From positions 1,736,001 through 1,800,000 of the forward strand of contig OZ252212.1 of the NCBI GenBank assembly GCA_965248955.1: a DNA stretch of 64,000 nt, in the 5' to 3' direction. A program made the translations under genes and the position numbers. Positions within the stretch are counted from its first letter, which is position 1. Each line of letters starts with the position of its first letter. Positions 26,978 to 34,433 of this stretch are shown piece by piece. The notes under the pieces were generated by a model, which saw only the letters and a program-made list of their open reading frames with translations, did not search any database and was not told where the DNA came from. Source of the DNA: DAOUJH01 sp965248955. Lineage in GTDB: Bacteria > Chloroflexota > Dehalococcoidia > Lucifugimonadales > QGNO01.

Positions 26978-27910
26978 CTATGGCGACGACCCGTAGGAAC
27001 CCTCTTCTATAACCAAGCTGATGGTGTAGATAAGCCCCCTGTACTCCCGTTCCGTGATTTGCTGGGCTTTCACCACTTCCGTCTGGACGGATGGAGGTGC
27101 ATTCTGAAAAGCCTTGTAGAGCATAGGCGCACGGTGGTTGAAGTCCCACTGCAGCTTGGCATGGAGGCGCTTTAGGTTCTCCAATACGTTTGGATCCAGC
27201 CTGAATTTCACGGGCGGCCGTCTTAGCTCACTGCCCTGGATGAAGATTGGCCTGAATTCGGTTGGAACGGGTGTGCCATCGTCCAGATAGAAGACGCGTA
27301 CACCGGGAATGGCAAAGAGCCGTACCTGCTTCAAGCTGTAGCCCAGGTCCTGGGTCAATCGTGAAACGTGTTCTGTGTTTCCCCTAACTCCCAGAATTTC
27401 GAGCTCAACCAGGCGCCGTTCGGCTAACTTGGCATACAAGTCCGCTTTGCTCTGCTCACCACGCGTGAAGAAAACCTGCGTCTGTTCCACCGCACGCTTT
27501 ACGGAATAGAGAGGCTGGTCGGGCGTGCTATTGTTAGAAGCCGTAACCAGCCCGGTGCCCGTGAACGCCAGAATGATCATTGCAGCGGTGGCGCTGATCG
27601 CCCAGCGATGCCTGGCCAGCAGAGAAGTAGACAACTTCCCCAGGTAACCCAACAGAGTGGACGAGTAACGATTTGCCTCGTGGTTCTCGATGGCTTGTTG
27701 AAGCGCCGCACGAGCCCTTGCTTTGGCTTGAGGGCTGGGTCTGAAGTCGAATTGCTTATGGGATTCCACGGCCAGCCTCAGAAGCGGCTCCAGCTCTACA
27801 GCGTGCTCCGGATATTGCTGAATGCAAAGCTCCAGGGAGCCGCCTTTGTGCAGGACCTGGTCCAGGCAGGCGTCCAAGACTTGTTCAAAGTTGCCCCTTT
27901 CTATGTTCAT
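26978..27910 (-). CDS. DUF5667-type membrane protein, probable partner of the ECF sigma factor
   Basis: 310 aa from ATG 27910, with AAGGA upstream and one base after the sigma-factor stop. The N-terminal 90 residues are a soluble region (NFEQVLDACLDQVLHKGGSLELCIQQYPEHAVELEPLL), common to Chloroflexota and actinobacterial anti-sigma-like proteins; one membrane helix follows (WAISATAAMIILAFTGTGLVTA); then STPDQPLYSVKRAVEQTQVFFT is the DUF5667 signature. The tight operon with a sigma factor argues for an anti-sigma or sensor role, not yet shown for this family. Confidence 0.82.
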   Translation of the reverse strand: MNIERGNFEQVLDACLDQVLHKGGSLELCIQQYPEHAVELEPLLRLAVESHKQFDFRPSPQAKARARAALQQAIENHEANRYSSTLLGYLGKLSTSLLARHRWAISATAAMIILAFTGTGLVTASNNSTPDQPLYSVKRAVEQTQVFFTRGEQSKADLYAKLAERRLVELEILGVRGNTEHVSRLTQDLGYSLKQVRLFAIPGVRVFYLDDGTPVPTEFRPIFIQGSELRRPPVKFRLDPNVLENLKRLHAKLQWDFNHRAPMLYKAFQNAPPSVQTEVVKAQQITEREYRGLIYTISLVIEEGSYGSSP

Positions 27911-27911
27911 G

Positions 27912-28460
27912 TTATCCTTCCACCTCAATGCTTGGGGCAGGCTGGGCATTGAGAAGAATTCTCAGTGCCTTCATCGCACTGGATTGAAGCTCTCTAACCG
28001 CGCCATGGCTCCTCTTCACCACGTTTGCCACTTCTTTGGAAGTGAGGCCCCCAAAGAAGCGCAAAGCCACTACTTCACGCTGGGCCGGGGTTAGAGACTC
28101 CATGGCTGCCATGATCTCTTCTCGCTGTAAGGTGAGCACCGCCTCGTTTTCCGGGCTGTCCGAAGAGGCGATATCAAGGGCTTCGTCTAGGGTAGTGGCC
28201 TTGCGCCGCGAGTTCTTTCGTAAGTAGTCGACAACCAGGTTGTGGGCAATACGAAACAGCCAAGCCTGCATTGGCACGTCACGCCATTGAAAGGTATCTA
28301 TCCTCTCCAATGCTCTCACGAACACATCTCCGGCCAGTTCTTCCGCGTGTCCGGTGTTGCCGATACGTACTGCAATGTAACGGGCGATGCGCTCATAATC
28401 CGATTCGAAGAGGTCGGCCAGGGCGGCTGCGCCCTGCTTCACCTGGTCTGCCTCTGACAT
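27912..28460 (-). CDS. ECF-type RNA polymerase sigma factor
   Basis: 182 aa from ATG 28460, with GAGGGG upstream. Region 2 is DVFVRALERIDTFQ....MQAWLFRIAHNLVVDYLRKNSRRK; region 4 is LTPAQREVVALRFFGGLTSKEVANVVKRSHGAVRELQSSAMKAL, a helix-turn-helix that reads the -35 element. There is no region 3, as in ECF factors. The frame extends to 28526 but the added residues are not family-like and would start at the promoter. It is followed immediately by the DUF5667 membrane protein. Confidence 0.92.
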   Translation of the reverse strand: MSEADQVKQGAAALADLFESDYERIARYIAVRIGNTGHAEELAGDVFVRALERIDTFQWRDVPMQAWLFRIAHNLVVDYLRKNSRRKATTLDEALDIASSDSPENEAVLTLQREEIMAAMESLTPAQREVVALRFFGGLTSKEVANVVKRSHGAVRELQSSAMKALRILLNAQPAPSIEVEG

Positions 28461-28521
28461 CAGCCCCTCTTCAGTCCTCGTTTCTGGGGAGGACGCGCAA
28501 CTGCTTCGCTCATGATAACGG

Positions 28522-28550
28522 AACATAGCAAGGAAGTGTCAGGTAGACAA
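28522..28550 (-). promoter_or_regulatory. Candidate promoter of the ECF sigma operon
   Basis: Minus strand TTGTCT (28550-28545), 17-nt spacer, TATGTT (28527-28522). Predicted start near 28515, about 55 nt before the sigma-factor ATG. Confidence 0.45.
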
Positions 28551-28605
28551 CTCCAGCGCTTGCCTCGGTGTGAAGCTGTATAGGCCTGACGAAGCCCGTA
28601 AGTTA

Positions 28606-28620
28606 CAAGTATACTAGCTC
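28606..28620 (+). repeat. Left 15-bp direct repeat of the 2.4-kb segment
   Basis: CAAGTATACTAGCTC, repeated exactly at 31031-31045. Both copies are preceded by TTAC or TTAC with one extra base. The pair brackets the MFS relic, the hydrolase and marR. Confidence 0.75.
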
Positions 28621-28639
28621 GTGAGAAGAGACAAGGAGA

Positions 28640-29156
28640 ATCGGCAAATCGATGAGGACCGCAACGTTGGCCCGATGGCCCCGGCGAGGCCGATGGTTGC
28701 GGCTATCACGCCGAGGACCGCCCCCCGCGACTCTGGACCATAGGCTCGGCTGGCAAGCGTCATCCCCAAGCCGGGGATCGCCGCACCCCCGATCGCCTGG
28801 ACGATCCTTGCCGCCAGCAACAACGAAAAGTCGTCGCCAGCGCGGGCAAGAGGGAGTTGGCTGAGAACACGGCCACGCCGAGCAGAAAGAGCGGGCGAGC
28901 GCCATACCGATCGGCCAGACGACCGTACAGAGGGATGGCTATCCCCCATAGACCAGGAGGAACCCGGTCATGAGCCAACCAAGCTGTCCGGTATCGACCG
29001 ACAGGTCTGCGGCGATCTCTGGCAGAACCACCCCCACCGCCGAGGCGTTGAGCACCCCGAAAAACAAGGCGACGCAAACCGTCAGCAGCACACCTTTGCA
29101 GCCTGTCCCGCCGAGTGATTCTCTCCCCGGCTTGATCCTGAGCCTTTGTCATCCAT
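28640..29156 (-). pseudogene. Decayed and truncated MFS transporter
   Basis: Reading the minus strand from ATG 29156 gives a short lead (MDDKGSGSSRGENHS), then, after a frame change near 29095, VCVALFFGVLNASAVGVVL and EIAADLSVDTGQLGWLMTGFLLVYG. A second frame change at a run of five G near 28954 leads into IAIPLYGRLADRYGARPLFLLGVAVFSANSLL, and a third near 28860 into LLLAARIVQAIGGAAIPGLGMTLASRAYG and GVIAATIGLAGAIGPT. This is helices 1-5 of a drug-efflux type MFS protein; the rest is missing beyond about 28640. Three frameshifts and loss of the C-terminal half mean it is not functional. Confidence 0.85.
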
Positions 29157-29330
29157 GCCTGCCTCCCGCTGCCCGGCGCGTTGCCACACAAAGCGTCCCA
29201 ACGAGCGTAGGCCGCCTGACATTTGCCTGGGAAGATGGCCTACCTGGCATCTCAGATGAGGAGGAACGTCCAACATTCGGGATGCCAAGTCGCCATCCTT
29301 CGGCGGCCGTGTCTCGAAGGTAAGACCGTT

Positions 29331-29945
29331 CTATACGCTCCTAGGCAGGTGCACCTCCATAAGCTCGATAAACCCGTTCATGTCGTACTCGGCCATATTC
29401 AACCGGCCCAGCTCGGCCATCACCGCTTCCCAAGTGACGGGAACCGCTCCGGCCTGGATTATCCGCTGCATACCGCGTTCGTGGGCATCGGCGCTGGTTC
29501 CGCCCGAGGCGTCGGACACGGCGTACACCTGGTATCCTTCGTTCAGCAGGTCCAGTGCGGGAAACACGAGGCAAACTTCCGTCCAGAGACCGGCCATTAT
29601 CAGCTTTTGGCGTCCGGTGGCGACCACCGCCTCGCGAAAGGCGGGCTCTTCCCACGCGTTCACTTTCGAGCGGTCGACGGTAGGAATACCGGGCAGGACC
29701 GACTCTAACTCGGCAATCGTGTCCTCCTGGTAACCGGCGCTCACCCCGACGGTGGACAGCACGACAGGCAGCCGAAACAGGGTGCCGGTCTTGGCCAATG
29801 CCACTACGTTGTTGATTAGAATCTCCTGGCTAACGGACTTGGTGCCGTCAATGAGGCCCGGCTGGAAGTCGATCAGAACCAGGGCGGAGTTTTCAGGTGT
29901 GAGCAGGTGGTCGGTTTTGGGGTCTCTAGTTATCTGAGCGGTCAT
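29331..29945 (-). CDS. Isochorismatase-family cysteine hydrolase
   Basis: 204 aa. The catalytic triad is visible: Asp in ALVLIDFQPGLI, Lys in RSKVNAWEEPAF and Cys in GLWTEVCLVFPALDLL. The DTxAG-like SDASGGTSADAHERGM segment also fits the YcaC-like subgroup of unknown substrate. AAAAGGAG precedes the ATG. It follows marR on the same strand, with a small leader ORF and a TTAGC-type palindrome between them, so MarR control is plausible. Part of the repeat-bounded accessory segment. Confidence 0.87.
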   Translation of the reverse strand: MTAQITRDPKTDHLLTPENSALVLIDFQPGLIDGTKSVSQEILINNVVALAKTGTLFRLPVVLSTVGVSAGYQEDTIAELESVLPGIPTVDRSKVNAWEEPAFREAVVATGRQKLIMAGLWTEVCLVFPALDLLNEGYQVYAVSDASGGTSADAHERGMQRIIQAGAVPVTWEAVMAELGRLNMAEYDMNGFIELMEVHLPRSV

Positions 29946-30020
29946 TGGTTCTCCTTTTCTGCTGTATTCTTGGACTACGTGGACACAGCGTCCGGGACCG
30001 GATTCAGTGAGAGCTCCCCT

Positions 30021-30044
30021 TCAAGACCTGTGGCGTACCATCAT
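30021..30044 (-). CDS. Possible 7-residue leader peptide upstream of the hydrolase
   Basis: On the minus strand AAAGGAGGGGAA, a very strong ribosome site, is followed by ATG ATG and a stop after seven codons (MMVRHRS). It lies about 75 nt before the hydrolase start. It may be a regulatory leader peptide, or the start of a gene truncated during the rearrangements here. Confidence 0.3.
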   Translation of the reverse strand: MMVRHRS

Positions 30045-30096
30045 TTCCCCTCCTTTCTCAGAACGGCTTGGGGCGGGTTTGTGGGCATTCATGCCG

Positions 30097-30108
30097 TTAG
30101 CTAGCTAA
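30097..30108. promoter_or_regulatory. 12-bp palindrome, possible second MarR site
   Basis: TTAGCTAGCTAA, a perfect palindrome between marR and the hydrolase gene. Its TTAGC/GCTAA half-sites resemble those of the larger marR operator at 30591-30621, so it may be a second, weaker site. Confidence 0.35.
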
Positions 30109-30131
30109 GTATCACCGTAAAAATGTCGCCC

Positions 30132-30575
30132 CTATTGGTCCCCAGCCAGGTTCCGATAGACCTGTAGAAGCAGACGGCGGAGCAGGACACGCTCCTCGAT
30201 GCTGAACCCGGCGAAGGACTCCTGCTCCAGCTTGCCCCACTGCTCCTCGACTGCCTCCTTCAGACCGCGGCCCTTCTTGGTCGCGTATACGCGAGAGATA
30301 CGCTGGTCTTCCGCATCCGGCCTGCGCTCGACGATCCCGGCCCGTTCCAAGCGTTGGAGCATGTTCGTCACAGTGGCGGGCTGTATCATCACGTAGTCCG
30401 CCAGTTCAGTCTGGGTCAATCCTTCCTTTTCCCATAGGCCGGACAACAGCATCTCTTGGCCGACATGCAGCCCGATCTCATTCAGCAGCACCTCTGCCCG
30501 CTGGCGATGATGCTTGCAGGCTTGGGCCAACATATACCCGGTGGTGCTCTTTATTGACATCGTACCCGAGGACAT
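30132..30575 (-). CDS. MarR-family transcriptional regulator
   Basis: About 147 aa. Winged helix-turn-helix: MLLSGLWEKEGLTQTELADYVMIQPATVTNMLQRLERAGIVERRPDAEDQRISRVYATKKG, with the wing residues D and R typical of MarR (quoted as a motif). Start is uncertain: TTG 30584, ATG 30575 or ATG 30560 are in frame, none with good spacing to a ribosome site; 30575 is used. The promoter and a large palindrome lie directly upstream, so it should repress itself, and probably the hydrolase. The lost MFS pump would have been a typical MarR target. Confidence 0.9.
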   Translation of the reverse strand: MSSGTMSIKSTTGYMLAQACKHHRQRAEVLLNEIGLHVGQEMLLSGLWEKEGLTQTELADYVMIQPATVTNMLQRLERAGIVERRPDAEDQRISRVYATKKGRGLKEAVEEQWGKLEQESFAGFSIEERVLLRRLLLQVYRNLAGDQ

Positions 30576-30590
30576 CTCCGCCAATTGTTA

Positions 30591-30621
30591 CTTTAGCCGC
30601 CTGATAGTCAGGTGGCTAAAG
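30591..30621. promoter_or_regulatory. MarR operator (31-bp near-perfect palindrome)
   Basis: Arms CTTTAGCCGCCTGA and TCAGGTGGCTAAAG around TAG; 13 of 14 positions are symmetric. The right end touches the -10 box of the marR promoter and the site covers the predicted transcription start, the usual geometry for autorepression. Confidence 0.8.
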
Positions 30622-30648
30622 AATACCACCGGCTAACATCCCTGTCAA
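30620..30648 (-). promoter_or_regulatory. Promoter of marR
   Basis: Minus strand TTGACA (30648-30643), 17-nt spacer, TATTCT (30625-30620). The spacing is ideal and the -35 is consensus. The operator palindrome abuts the -10. Confidence 0.75.
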
Positions 30649-31030
30649 GGTTGCTCGTCCAGACCACAAAGAGTTGGCACTCCCAGACTTACACTGATCA
30701 AGTAATTAGACGGTGGACGACGTGAGGTCGCCTTGGTCGATATGCCAGCTAAGGCCGTCATGCCGCCTGGCGTTGAGTTGGCCGTCCTCAACCCAGCGGG
30801 TACAAGTGCGGGGATCTATAGCCAGCATCCTGGTGCAGTTCGTTTACATACTGACGGAAAAGTGACGGGGAAAAGAGCCATCCGCGTCTTTGTGTCGGCG
30901 GTCAAGCCTGTCTAATCTAGAGTTGCACTTCCCAGGGAGGGCGTCCCGCCCTCCCTCAGACCAGCCGATGAAGCCGGGACAATAAAAGTGATAACAGACC
31001 CCTTGTAGCCCCTCTGATGTGCCTATTTAC
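30649..31030. other. Intergenic stretch right of marR
   Basis: About 380 bp without a convincing gene. A 60-codon frame (30733-30915) starts at TTG, has no ribosome site and no recognisable product. A GGGAGGGCG-TCC-CGCCCTCCC hairpin lies at 30935-30955, a compact repeat-type or terminator-like element without a T-run. Confidence 0.5.
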
Positions 31031-31045
31031 CAAGTATACTAGCTC
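31031..31045 (+). repeat. Right 15-bp direct repeat of the 2.4-kb segment
   Basis: Exact copy of 28606-28620. It contains TATACT, a good -10 box for the methyltransferase gene that follows, so the repeat may be part of that gene's original promoter. Confidence 0.75.
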
Positions 31046-31068
31046 AACCGTTGTGCCAAGGTGAGCAT

Positions 31069-31848
31069 ATGACTGAAGAGAACAGATCATCGCAGAGCGC
31101 CGCTGAGCAGTTCGGCAGACAGGCGGAGCACTATGCTGTAAGCACGGGCGTGCACGCCCACAGCGAGGGATTGGACGTATTGCAAGGGTACGCATCCCTG
31201 GGCGGACGCGGCGTTGCCGTGGACATCGCCACGGGGGCAGGGTTCACCGCGTTTGCCGTATCGCCATACGTGGAGCGGGTGCTCGCCACCGATATAGCTG
31301 TCGGAATGCTGCGGCAGGCCGGGCAGTTGGCCAGCGAGCGAAGCCTGGAAAACGTAGAACTTGCCTTCGTTGAGGCGGAGCACATGCCTTTTGCCGGTGG
31401 TTCTTTGGATATGGTGACTTGCCGTCAGGCGGCGCACCACTTCTACAACCTTCCCCTGGCGCTGCGGGAGATCAGTCGCGTGCTTAAGCCCGGCGGGGTG
31501 TTCTTGTTGAGTGACACTTGCGCCCCTGAAGAGGAGGCTACCGCGGTATGGATGAACGATGTTGAGCTGAGGCGCGATGCTACTCACGTTTGGGATAGGA
31601 AGCAGTCGGAGTGGCGCAGCATGCTGCAAGAAGCCGGACTGACGGTAACCCACCTCCAGATGACTAGAGTTCACCTGGAGTTCAACGACTGGGTGAAGCG
31701 ATCGGCGACCTCAGAGGGAGAGGCGGACTCCTTGAGAAGGGACTTCCTATCGGCTTCTGAAGCCGTTGTGGATGCTTTTGGCATAGAGCCTGAAGGCAGC
31801 GGCATCAACTTCAGCTGGCCGGTAGTGGTGTTGCGGGCCGTGAAGTAA
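31069..31848 (+). CDS. Class I SAM-dependent methyltransferase (UbiE-like)
   Basis: 259 aa from ATG 31069, with AAGGTGAG upstream; an in-frame TTG at 31051 is rejected. Motif I is VDIATGAGFTAFAVSPYV, followed by the acidic VLATDIAVGMLRQAG, then FVEAEHMPFAGGSLDMVTCRQAAHHF (motif II with a HH pair) and LKPGGVFLLSD (motif III). This is the Methyltransf_11 fold; the acceptor is unknown. The last 40 codons and the downstream 90 bp recur in a fragment at 32922-33200, evidence of a local duplication. Confidence 0.88.
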   Translation: MTEENRSSQSAAEQFGRQAEHYAVSTGVHAHSEGLDVLQGYASLGGRGVAVDIATGAGFTAFAVSPYVERVLATDIAVGMLRQAGQLASERSLENVELAFVEAEHMPFAGGSLDMVTCRQAAHHFYNLPLALREISRVLKPGGVFLLSDTCAPEEEATAVWMNDVELRRDATHVWDRKQSEWRSMLQEAGLTVTHLQMTRVHLEFNDWVKRSATSEGEADSLRRDFLSASEAVVDAFGIEPEGSGINFSWPVVVLRAVK

Positions 31849-31958
31849 ATAATATCCAAGTTATCAAGCACTTGAGGTGTAGTCTCATTGCTCCCGGCTT
31901 TGTCTTGGAATCAATCCGATATCGATTTACGTACTGCAACCACCCAGAGCGAAAATTG

Positions 31959-32699
31959 TTAGCGCCGCCGTGAGTCTCCGTAGATGGGCAGCCCTACGTG
32001 TCCTAACCACCGTGAAACCATCAACATAGCCAAGATAGCTATGGCAACCGCACCTATGCTCATCGCGGCCCCGGAGTTAGGGATGATACCGCTGGTGCAT
32101 ATGGACCGTTCGCCACCCGTTAGGGGTCCAACGCTAATGGTCCCTTGCTCTCCGACATTGGGTCGTGGCTCCCACCTGGAGTGTCCGTCCGGGCCCTGGG
32201 TCAGAACCCAACAGCGAACCTCCAGGTCCTGGTGCTGAGTCCACAACAGGGAAAAGAAGCCGAACCCCACAATCGCAGCGATCAGCAGCCCTGCAACAGT
32301 GGCAGGTATCGCCGTCCCCAGCGGGCGTCTCGCGACAGTCAAACTTCTGATAGCGGCGAACCAAATAACGAATGTAGCGGGCAGAAAAACAAAAGCGATT
32401 ATTGAGAAGGTTGAGAAGATTCCTATTAACGACAGTAGACCCATACCCAGGAGCAGTCCACCGCGTACTCCAGGGTCTCGCACCCTAGAGGCCACGAACG
32501 CCAGCACATACGGCGAGAGGAGGAGTAAAGCCCAGGCTACATAGCCCAAACGTTGAGCGGCGACATGGGGTTCCTGTGACGAAAGCCAGTAGAAGGCCAG
32601 GGAGATAGCAGGAACGAGGCCGGCAGCACTACCAACTATCGCCGCTCGAGTCCCGCGCTTCTGATTCCCCAATTCACTCATTTGCAAGCCAGCAGACAT
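31959..32699 (-). CDS. Hypothetical membrane protein
   Basis: 246 aa. Hydrophobic helices at about residues 20-40, 52-70, 78-97, 98-120 and 130-152, then a soluble loop of about 60 residues with two Cys (VRCWVLTQGPDGHSRWEP and ERSICTSG), and a last helix MSIGAVAIAILAMLMVSRWLG. No family recognised. Starts ATG 32699 or ATG 32681. It overlaps the end of the zinc-ribbon gene by up to 26 nt, so the two are probably coupled. It occupies the place where the duplicated unit to the right carries a URO-D-like gene. Confidence 0.65.
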   Translation of the reverse strand: MSAGLQMSELGNQKRGTRAAIVGSAAGLVPAISLAFYWLSSQEPHVAAQRLGYVAWALLLLSPYVLAFVASRVRDPGVRGGLLLGMGLLSLIGIFSTFSIIAFVFLPATFVIWFAAIRSLTVARRPLGTAIPATVAGLLIAAIVGFGFFSLLWTQHQDLEVRCWVLTQGPDGHSRWEPRPNVGEQGTISVGPLTGGERSICTSGIIPNSGAAMSIGAVAIAILAMLMVSRWLGHVGLPIYGDSRRR

Positions 32700-32847
32700 A
32701 GCATTGATTCGAAAGGCTGAAAGTCGGAATAACAGCGCGACACCCTTGGCACTCTACCGAACTAAATATTACACGATCTCCTAGAGGCTGAATAGGACGA
32801 TTGTTGGGATCACCACTCGACTCCAGAAACCTATCAACCTGCGTCAT
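32674..32847 (-). CDS. Small zinc-ribbon protein
   Basis: 57 aa from ATG 32847, which has GAGGAG 8 nt upstream; the same leader sequence precedes the URO-D-like gene at 34170. A C-x2-C-x13-C-x2-C pattern (CQGCRAVIPTFSLSNQCYVC) should bind one zinc. No other domain. It overlaps the membrane-protein start, a sign of translational coupling. Function unknown. Confidence 0.6.
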   Translation of the reverse strand: MTQVDRFLESSGDPNNRPIQPLGDRVIFSSVECQGCRAVIPTFSLSNQCYVCWLANE

Positions 32848-32853
32848 TGGAGT

Positions 32854-32912
32854 CTCCTCATTACCCTTTTTCTCCATGTTCCCTTTTCAAGCGCTCGGCT
32901 ACCCCGGAAGAA
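32854..32912 (-). pseudogene. C-terminal remnant of the small basic gene
   Basis: On the minus strand the bases encode ERLKREHGEKG followed by a stop, identical in protein to the last residues of the 83-aa gene at 34180-34431. The rest of that gene is absent; the sequence breaks near 32912 into the methyltransferase fragment. Confidence 0.7.
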
Positions 32913-32921
32913 GAGGTGGAA

Positions 32922-33042
32922 CCCTTGAGAAGGGACTTCCTATCGGCTTCTGAAGCCGTTGTGGATGCTTTTGGCATAGAGCCCGAAGGCGGTGGCATCA
33001 ACTTCAGTTAGCCGGTAGTGGTGTTGCGGGCCGTGAAGTAAA
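32922..33042 (+). pseudogene. 3' fragment of the methyltransferase gene
   Basis: About 120 bp nearly identical to the end of the gene at 31728-31848, encoding LRRDFLSASEAVVDAFGIEPEG, with one Trp codon changed to a stop (TGG to TAG, near 33008). No start codon or 5' part remains. Confidence 0.85.
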
Positions 33043-33107
33043 TAGTACCCAAGTCAACAAGAGTCTTACTATGAAGTAGACGGTTAGGAAATACGACCCA
33101 GGTTCCT

Positions 33108-33138
33108 GCTCATGGTGAGCCTGTCGAACCATATGAGC
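33108..33138. repeat. Interspersed repeat, GCTCA/TGAGC family
   Basis: Imperfect hairpin with arms GCTCATGGT and ACCATATGAGC around GTCGAA. A related copy is at 45522-45557. It sits in the tail of the right duplicated unit and is missing from the left one, so it arrived after the duplication. Confidence 0.65.
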
Positions 33139-33186
33139 GGGAAGATTACGGTCCCATTGCTCCCGGCTTTGCCCTGCAATCAACTT

Positions 33187-34170
33187 CTAAATCGATTTAC
33201 GCAGCGCCTCCAGGTTCGCCTCCGGGCAGCGTGGCGAAATTGAGCATGTGGAGCTAATCATAAAACCCCGGCCATCAGTCTGGGCGATCGCCTCTTTGAC
33301 TTCATCGGCTACTGATCCAAGTTCGCCGTGAAGCAGTGTTTCCCGGCTAATACCCCCTACGAGAGGTTTGCTTGTGAAAGCACGGGCCTGTTCAAGAGAA
33401 GGGTTGGTGGTGTCCTGTGTGTCCCAGTTGAAGGCTTGAACAGGATAATCGATAAGGTCGCGCAGCATGTTGTGGCTGCGGCAAACGTGAAGTATGTTGA
33501 ACCAGGCATCTTTGGCCGCGTTGAGGACACGTAGATCGTAGGGACGGCCAAACTCCGCGTACTCTTCGCTGGTTATAAGGTCCGTAGTGGCCCAGGACGT
33601 GGTCGCGAAGAAGATACCGTCAGCGCCGGCGTTCAGAATTTCGCTGACGTAGCTGCAAAAGGTCTCAGTGATCACCTCAAGGGCTGAGTGAATTCTGTCT
33701 GGGTGATTCCGCATCTGCTCCACAAAAGCACCCTCCGACTCCACTAGGCGTCCCGCAATGGAGATGGGGTTGAACACCGTCATTATGAAAGGCGTCTCAC
33801 CGGCTAGGCCTTTCTTGATATCGCTCAGAGCCATGAGATGTTCACCGAGGACACCCGTAGTCGCTTTCAGAGGTTCAATTTGCTCCCATTGCTCTGGCGA
33901 ACCAACCGGCACATCTAGCGCAGTCGGGCCCTCGTTCGGGTCTGCGGGATAACGGAATGTGGCGCCCCAGTCTTCAACGTGATATTGAGCACGCGGATTC
34001 ACCTTCATGAAATCCCAGTCGTATTGCCGCTGGAAGCCAAGCATCGACTCGACAAGACCTTGGCTAGTCGTTTCTTTACCGTAGAAATGCCGCCACACAC
34101 TGATGGGTGGTCGGTCAACCGTTTCACCTTCAAGCACCGCCTGTACTCGTTCTTGTTTTGTCAACGTCAT
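33187..34170 (-). CDS. Uroporphyrinogen decarboxylase (URO-D) family protein, corrinoid methyltransferase-like
   Basis: 327 aa. URO-D fold with the N-terminal TKQERVQAVLEGETVDRPPISVW. A His-x-Cys (HVCRSHN) near residue 235 and a late Cys in SSTCSISPRCPEANLEALR match the zinc ligands of MtaA/MtbA-type methylcobamide methyltransferases, so methyl or one-carbon transfer is more likely than heme synthesis. AGGAGG precedes the ATG. It follows the 83-aa gene by 9 nt and sits near a SAM methyltransferase. The substrate is unknown. Confidence 0.83.
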   Translation of the reverse strand: MTLTKQERVQAVLEGETVDRPPISVWRHFYGKETTSQGLVESMLGFQRQYDWDFMKVNPRAQYHVEDWGATFRYPADPNEGPTALDVPVGSPEQWEQIEPLKATTGVLGEHLMALSDIKKGLAGETPFIMTVFNPISIAGRLVESEGAFVEQMRNHPDRIHSALEVITETFCSYVSEILNAGADGIFFATTSWATTDLITSEEYAEFGRPYDLRVLNAAKDAWFNILHVCRSHNMLRDLIDYPVQAFNWDTQDTTNPSLEQARAFTSKPLVGGISRETLLHGELGSVADEVKEAIAQTDGRGFMISSTCSISPRCPEANLEALRKSI

Positions 34171-34179
34171 CGGAGCCTC

Positions 34180-34422
34180 CTATTGCCCTTTTTCACCATG
34201 TTCCCTTTTCAATCGCTCGGCGCGGCGGCGAGCGATTTCTTGCAGCAACCGCACGCCGCTGCCGGTAACGCGCATCTTTCGCTTGCTCTGCCGCTTCCGC
34301 TCCCGCCGCTCTGCCTTGGTATCGGGCTCTTCGCCAGCCATAACCCGATGGTAAGGCAACATTTGGCCTTTAAGCAAACTGATGCCAGATAGCATGATTT
34401 GGGTTACCATGTCCGTGCTCAT
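34180..34422 (-). CDS. Small basic hypothetical protein
   Basis: About 80 aa, rich in Lys and Arg in its second half (KAERRERKRQSKRKMRVTGSGVRLLQEIARRRAERLKREHGEKG), with a predicted long charged helix. Starts are uncertain: TTG 34431, ATG 34422 or ATG 34410. It precedes the URO-D-like gene by 9 nt. A remnant of its 3' end at 32854-32912, with the same spacing to the next gene, shows that it was once duplicated along with its neighbour, which argues for a real gene. Confidence 0.6.
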   Translation of the reverse strand: MSTDMVTQIMLSGISLLKGQMLPYHRVMAGEEPDTKAERRERKRQSKRKMRVTGSGVRLLQEIARRRAERLKREHGEKGQ

Positions 34423-34433
34423 AGGATGCAAGT

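Noticed and set aside
26915..26990. Possible cobalamin, c-di-GMP or SAM riboswitch near GGTGCAAGCCC and GACGCAAC
   Set aside because: Short matches only; the core elements are not in the right order, and the position is behind, not before, genes.
30733..30915. 60-codon frame in the accessory segment
   Set aside because: TTG start, no ribosome site and no similarity; likely intergenic.
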